Part shown: positions 60,118-64,000 of the stretch, piece by piece | Layout: the number at the start of each line of letters is the position of its first letter | How positions within the stretch are numbered: position 1 is the first letter of the stretch | DNA from: Microvirga sp. TS319 | Lineage (GTDB): Bacteria > Pseudomonadota > Alphaproteobacteria > Rhizobiales > Beijerinckiaceae | Length of the DNA: 64,000 nucleotides | Assembly: GCF_041276405.1 (NCBI RefSeq) | Contig: NZ_JBGGGT010000002.1 | Coordinates: 186,001 to 250,000, forward strand | Direction: 5' to 3' | Program-made: the position numbers and the translations under genes | Notes under the pieces: model-generated | What the model was told of the DNA's origin: nothing | The model's input: only the letters and a program-made list of their open reading frames with translations | Databases searched by the model: none

Positions 60118-60566
60118 TGCCGGAACTGAAACCGATCCTTTTGGTCGAGGACAATCCGAAGGATCTGGAACTGACCCTCGCGGCCCTGGAACAGAGCCAG
60201 CTCGCCAACGAGGTCGTCGTCGTGCGCGACGGCGAGGAAGCGCTCGATTTTCTCAATCGGCGCGGCCCGCATGCCAATCGCAACACCAGCGATCCGGCCG
60301 TGGTGCTGCTCGACCTGAAGCTTCCGAAGATCGACGGGCTCGAGGTGCTGGAGAAGGTGAAAGCCGACCCACGGCTGAAGCAGACCCCGGTGGTGATGCT
60401 CACCTCCTCGCGGGAGGAGAGCGACCTGATCCGCAGCTACGAGCTCGGCGTCAACGCCTTCGTGGTGAAGCCCGTAGGGTTTCGCGAATTCTTCGACGCG
60501 ATCCAGGATCTCGGCGTATTCTGGGCCATTCTCAACGAGCCGCCGCCGCGGCGAGACGAGTCGTAG
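60117..60566 (+). CDS. Phytochrome-linked response regulator (Rcp1-like single receiver)
   Basis: A 149-residue receiver-only protein of the Rcp1/BphR group. It has KPILLVEDNPKDLELTLAAL, VVLLDLKLPKIDGLEVLEKVK with phospho-Asp66, VVMLTSSREESDLI and NAFVVKPVGFREFFDAIQDLGVFWAILNEPPP. The NAFVVKPVxFxxF and the WAILNEPPP tail are typical of phytochrome partners. It starts in the bphP stop codon, so bphP is almost certainly its kinase. There is no output domain, so the signal must pass onward, possibly to the downstream hybrid kinase. Confidence 0.93.
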   Translation: MPELKPILLVEDNPKDLELTLAALEQSQLANEVVVVRDGEEALDFLNRRGPHANRNTSDPAVVLLDLKLPKIDGLEVLEKVKADPRLKQTPVVMLTSSREESDLIRSYELGVNAFVVKPVGFREFFDAIQDLGVFWAILNEPPPRRDES

Positions 60567-60574
60567 GAGCGTCG

Positions 60575-61624
60575 ATGGCTCAGGCGGCCGCTCTCCAGTC
60601 CAGCCGAATGCTCCGCATCCTCCTCCTGGAGGACAGCGCGCTCGATGCCGAACTGGTGACGGAGGCGCTGCTCGCCTCGGGCCTGACGGTCTACGTCGAG
60701 AGGGTCGTCCTGGAGGAAGAGTTCGCCGGGATGCTGCGCGACGGCTCATGGGACCTCGTGCTGGCCGATTATCTTCTGCCCGGCTTCGACGGACTTCACG
60801 CCCTCGCCCTGGCGCGGGCGCAGCGGCCGGAACTCCCCTTCGTGTTCGTGTCCGGCGCGCTCGGCGAGGAGGTGGCCGTCGAGGCGCTTAAGCGCGGGGC
60901 GACGGATTACGTCCTCAAGGACCGGCTGGACCGGCTTCCCGTCACGGTGCTCAGAGCGCTCGCGGAGGCCCGTGAGCGGACCCAGAAGCGCGAGTCCCAG
61001 GAGGCCCTGCAGAAGCTCCTCGACGAGCGGACGTCGCTCCTGCACGAGCTCGATCACCGCGTGAAGAACAACCTGCAGCTCCTCCTGTCGCTGATCGGGA
61101 TCGAGATCCGCCACGCCGAGGACGAGGCGACCGGCAGGGTGCTGGGGCGCATGCGGGAGCGGCTTCAGGCCCTCGGGGCGGCCCATCGCGATCTCTATGA
61201 CGGGAACGGATCCTCCCGGTTCGACGTGAGCAGCTTCGCCCGGGGGCTGTGCCAGGAGCTCACGGCCTCCATCCCCGATGTCGTCATCGTGCCCGAATTC
61301 GACCTCGGGACCATCGAGGTCGAGGCGGCCAAGGCCGCGCCGATGGCGCTTCTCTTCAACGAGATCGTCGTGAACGCGCTCACCCATGCCTACCGGGAGA
61401 GGCACGGCAAGCTGAAGATCGCCATGCATGTGGGCAACGGTCGTCTGATGTTCCAATTGTCCGACGACATCTTCAGTCCCGAGGAGAAGAAGGCCGCGCA
61501 GGAAGGGGCCTCCGGCACCGTGCTGAAAGGCTTGGCGCGGCAGCTCGACGCGAGCGTCGAATGGCCCGCGGAGGAGCCGGCGGTGCTCGTGCGCGTCCTC
61601 ATGCCGGTTCAAGAAGTCGGCTGA
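60575..61624 (+). CDS. Receiver-histidine kinase hybrid (HWE/HisKA_2 type)
   Basis: A 349-residue soluble protein. An N-terminal receiver (about 12-130; ILLLEDSALDAELVTEAL, LVLADYLLPGFDGLHAL with Asp65, VFVSGALGEEVAVEALKRGATDYVLKD in parts) is joined to a HisKA_2-type kinase (LLHELDHRVKNNLQLLLSLI, phospho-His161) and an HATPase (LLFNEIVVNALTHAY). Receiver-first kinases usually have their kinase activity gated by phosphorylation of the receiver. Here the donor could be the phytochrome immediately upstream. ATG 60575 has AGGAG six bases upstream and lies eight bases after the response regulator stop. Two bases link it to the next kinase gene. Confidence 0.9.
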   Translation: MAQAAALQSSRMLRILLLEDSALDAELVTEALLASGLTVYVERVVLEEEFAGMLRDGSWDLVLADYLLPGFDGLHALALARAQRPELPFVFVSGALGEEVAVEALKRGATDYVLKDRLDRLPVTVLRALAEARERTQKRESQEALQKLLDERTSLLHELDHRVKNNLQLLLSLIGIEIRHAEDEATGRVLGRMRERLQALGAAHRDLYDGNGSSRFDVSSFARGLCQELTASIPDVVIVPEFDLGTIEVEAAKAAPMALLFNEIVVNALTHAYRERHGKLKIAMHVGNGRLMFQLSDDIFSPEEKKAAQEGASGTVLKGLARQLDASVEWPAEEPAVLVRVLMPVQEVG

Positions 61625-61625
61625 C

Positions 61626-63770
61626 ATGCAAGAGAGCGACGGCCCTGCACCGACATCATTTCCGCGCCCGCCCAACCTCCTCGACGGATCGCGCACATCG
61701 CTGCGCCAGATCCTCTGGGCGCTCGTCTTCGCCCTGACCCTGCCGGCCGTCCTGATCGCCACCGCAGGGTTCCGTTCGGGCTATCGCGCCGAGCGCGAGA
61801 CCTCGGATCGGCGCCTTCAGGAAACCGCCAGGGCCTTGAGCCTGTCGCTCGATCGCGAGATCGAGAAGAACGAGATGGTACTGCGGGTGCTCGCCCTGTC
61901 GCCTGCCATCGCTCAAGGGGATTTCGCCGCCTTCCACCGGCAGGCGCGGGAGGTCGGACTTGCCAGCCAGTCCCGGATCGCCCTGATCGATATGGACGGC
62001 AGGGTGCTGCTCAACACCCGTACGACCTACGGCGCGCCCTTGCCGGACAACTGGCGCGAGAGCGTCCTGCGCAAAATGCAGGAGACCCACAAGGCGCAGC
62101 TGTCGGATCTCCATGCGGATCCGATCACGGGCCAGGCCCTGATCACGATCGATCTTCCGGTCGTCATCGACGCGAAGGTCGCCTACATCCTCTCGGCGGC
62201 CATCGGCCCCGAAATCTTCCAGCGGATCATCGCGGACCAGCGCGTGGATCGGGACTGGAACGCCGCCGTGCTCGACCGCAGCGGGCGGATCGTGGCGCGC
62301 TCCCGATCGCCCGCCGAGTTCATCGGCCAGCTCGCGAACCCAAACATCCGCGATGCCTCCGCCATGTCCCCCGAAGGCAATGTCCAGAGCGTGACGCTCG
62401 ACGGCATCTCGGTGCGGGCCTATTTCAGCAAGTCGCCCGCCTATGGCTGGACCTTCGTGGTGAGCGTGCCGGTCACGGAGCTCGCGGCATCCTTCCAGCG
62501 TTCCCTGTTCTGGCTTTTCATCCTCGTCGGATGCATCCTGCTGGGGGTGCTCCTGGCCGCCATCCTGTCGCGCCTGATCGCCAAGCCGGTCGACCGGCTC
62601 GTGGCCGCCGCGCAGGCGCTCGGAACCGGCCGCGAGGTGACCGGGACGACCACTCGCGTGCTCGAGTTCGACACGATTCAGAAAGCCCTGGCCGACGCGG
62701 CGTCCGACATCCGCGCCCAGGAACGTCACCGGGAGGAAGCCCTGGCTCGGATCGCCGAGAGCGAGGCGCGCCTGCGTCTGGCCCTCCATGCGTGTCATCT
62801 CGGCTCGTGGGAATACACGCCTTCGACGGGTGCCTTCGAGGCCTCCTCCCAGTGCCGCGCCCATTTCGGCCAGGGTCCCGACGGGCCGTTCTGCTATGAC
62901 GACCTGATCGCCGGCATCCATCCTGAGGATCGCGCCCGGCAGGCCGAAGCCGTCGCCCAGGCCCTCGATATCCGCTCCGGCCTCGAGGTCGAATTCCGCG
63001 TCGTCCAGCCGGATCATGGCGAGCGCTGGATCCGCATCAGCGGCCGGGTGCGCAGCGGAACAGATGGGGACCTCTCGCTCGTGGGCGTGTCGCAGGACAT
63101 CACGGAGCAGCGTCTGGCCGACGAGCGCCAGGGGCTTCTGCTGCACGAGCTGAACCACCGGGTCAAGAACACGCTCGCCACGGTGCAATCCGTCGCCACG
63201 ATGACGCGCCGCGCCGCCGAACAGGGCGACGAAGGCGCGTGGGACGCCTTCATGGGGCGGGTGCAGGGCTTGGCCAAGACCCACGACCTGCTCACCGCCA
63301 CCCAATGGCAGGGCGCATCGCTGGAGGATGTGCTCAGAAGCGAGCTCGACCCCTATCAGGACGCCATGCGCCAGCGCATCCGCCTGCGCGGTCCGAGGGT
63401 CAATCTGCAGCCGGGCGCCGTTCTGGCGCTGGGGCTCGCCATCCACGAGCTGGCGACCAACGCCACGAAATACGGAAGCCTCACGCTGCCCGAGGGCCGG
63501 GTGAGCGTCATGTGGGCGGTCGCGCTCTCCTTGAGCCCGCCCGTGCTGATCGTGGAATGGGTCGAGAGCGGGGGGCCGCCGGTAACGCCGCCCCGGCGCC
63601 AGGGCTTCGGAACCCGGCTGATCCAGCGCGGCCTCGCGCAACAGCTCGGCGGCGAGATCAAGCTCGATTTTCAGCCCGAGGGTATCCGCTGCGTCATCAC
63701 CTTCCCGGTCAAGGCCGTTCTGGCCGAGCCCGCCCCGGCGGAAGACAGCGCCGAGCGATACGCTTCCTGA
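61626..63770 (+). CDS. Transmembrane HWE-family sensor histidine kinase with dCache and PAS domains
   Basis: A 714-residue membrane kinase. Helix 1 (about 28-48) is followed by a periplasmic double-Cache-like region (about 60-285; SRIALIDMDGRVLLNTRTTYG in parts, AVLDRSGRIVARS, FSKSPAYGWTFVVSVPVTEL) and helix 2 (about 292-315). A HAMP-like linker and a PAS domain (about 375-495; EARLRLALHACHLGSWEYTP) follow, then the HWE kinase core. That core has LLLHELNHRVKNTLATVQ (phospho-His511), LAIHELATNATKYGS, VEWVESGGPPV and GFGTRLIQRGL. HWE kinases often feed the general stress response in Rhizobiales. It starts one base after the preceding stop and is the last gene of the osm-bph run. Confidence 0.92.
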   Translation: MQESDGPAPTSFPRPPNLLDGSRTSLRQILWALVFALTLPAVLIATAGFRSGYRAERETSDRRLQETARALSLSLDREIEKNEMVLRVLALSPAIAQGDFAAFHRQAREVGLASQSRIALIDMDGRVLLNTRTTYGAPLPDNWRESVLRKMQETHKAQLSDLHADPITGQALITIDLPVVIDAKVAYILSAAIGPEIFQRIIADQRVDRDWNAAVLDRSGRIVARSRSPAEFIGQLANPNIRDASAMSPEGNVQSVTLDGISVRAYFSKSPAYGWTFVVSVPVTELAASFQRSLFWLFILVGCILLGVLLAAILSRLIAKPVDRLVAAAQALGTGREVTGTTTRVLEFDTIQKALADAASDIRAQERHREEALARIAESEARLRLALHACHLGSWEYTPSTGAFEASSQCRAHFGQGPDGPFCYDDLIAGIHPEDRARQAEAVAQALDIRSGLEVEFRVVQPDHGERWIRISGRVRSGTDGDLSLVGVSQDITEQRLADERQGLLLHELNHRVKNTLATVQSVATMTRRAAEQGDEGAWDAFMGRVQGLAKTHDLLTATQWQGASLEDVLRSELDPYQDAMRQRIRLRGPRVNLQPGAVLALGLAIHELATNATKYGSLTLPEGRVSVMWAVALSLSPPVLIVEWVESGGPPVTPPRRQGFGTRLIQRGLAQQLGGEIKLDFQPEGIRCVITFPVKAVLAEPAPAEDSAERYAS

Positions 63771-63793
63771 CGCGAGGCGCGGTAGATCGCTCC

Positions 63794-63850
63794 TGCCTGT
63801 CTCTCTTGCCTGTCTCTCTTGCCTGTCTCTCTTGCCTCTTGCCCGTCTCG
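63794..63850. repeat. 13-bp tandem repeat after the HWE kinase gene
   Basis: Three perfect contiguous copies of TGCCTGTCTCTCT (63794-63806, 63807-63819, 63820-63832) are followed by a truncated TGCCTCT and a degenerate TGCCCGTCTCG. It starts 23 bases after the kinase stop. One strand is pyrimidine-rich throughout. Confidence 0.85.
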
Positions 63851-63873
63851 TCCAAGAGTGGCAGACCCGACCC

Positions 63874-63986
63874 AGAGCATCGGACGCGGGAAGTGGATTC
63901 CACTTTTGGGTTTCCTCCCTCCGATGCTCCCTTCTAGAGGAGCGCATCGCTTGAGCGGAAAACCGGGTCCACTTTTCGCTAGAGCC
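63874..63986. repeat. Dispersed composite palindrome, modules A then B
   Basis: Module A runs from AGAGCATCGGACGCGG (63874) to CCGATGCTC (63929). A CCTTCTAGAGG spacer leads to module B from AGCGCATCGCTTGAGCGG (63941), with the right arm degrading at TTTTCGCTAGAGC (63984). It lies at the end of the window downstream of the kinase operon. The last bases resemble the start of another half-copy. Confidence 0.75.
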
Positions 63987-64000
63987 TTTTCCGCAAAAGT

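Overview
The window is high-GC, densely coded DNA. Gene content suggests an alphaproteobacterium of the Hyphomicrobiales (Rhizobiales), perhaps a Microvirga- or Methylobacterium-like member of the Methylobacteriaceae. The supporting genes are DUF2794, DUF4170, a 1,609-residue NAD-glutamate dehydrogenase, hemC-hemD-(Mic60-like)-hemY, an ScfR-type regulator, HWE kinases and a bacteriophytochrome. The genus is inference. No integrase, transposase, phage gene or CRISPR array was seen. The main accessory signals are dispersed intergenic palindromes.

Layout, left to right. 1-6 kb: a histidine phosphatase fragment, the RNA phosphodiesterase ThpR, an aldo/keto reductase, and a GDSL esterase divergent from an ABC ATPase/FtsX-like permease pair (same arrangement as E. 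coli tesA/ybbA-ybbP). 6-11 kb: a Bax-inhibitor-1 protein, a GNAT acetyltransferase, an SDR, DUF2794, a candidate structured small RNA, and a quinone-oxidoreductase-like gene divergent from an HxlR regulator. 11-23.5 kb: glutamate dehydrogenase, a UMF1-type MFS transporter, purH, a heparinase-like protein, rsmB and htpX. 23.5-30 kb: an SDHAF4-like protein, a two-gene ECF41 sigma unit with a matching promoter, cfa, an L,D-transpeptidase, a VOC protein and acs. 30-39 kb: two related membrane modules (one fused to DUF1287), an EVE protein, gpsA-tsaD, then hemC-hemD-Mic60-like-hemY and tRNA-Thr, -Ala and -Gly. 40-49 kb: a chemoreceptor, a CDF metal exporter, and a CHASE2 cyclase behind a 1,223-residue FecR/TPR/beta-barrel protein. 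49-53 kb: a response regulator, a broken osmF-like pseudogene, a glutamine amidotransferase, an ScfR-type regulator and DUF4170.

53.4-63.8 kb is the most striking region. A complete YehZYXW/OsmF-type osmoprotectant ABC importer is joined through ATGA start/stop overlaps to a heme oxygenase, a bacteriophytochrome kinase, a single-domain response regulator, a receiver-kinase hybrid and a dCache/PAS HWE kinase. All nine genes look like one transcription unit. This suggests that red/far-red light sensing and osmolyte uptake are made together, and it is my main candidate for an undescribed system.

Intergenic gaps carry about a dozen copies of a two-module palindrome (module A around GAGCATCGGACGCG; module B around AGCGCATCGTGCGGAAAA), often paired A-B or B-A across a CTTCTTGGA-like spacer, plus two copies of an ATGGCCGNG palindrome. 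Coordinates of starts were adjusted to ATG/GTG/TTG codons with the best ribosome-binding site.
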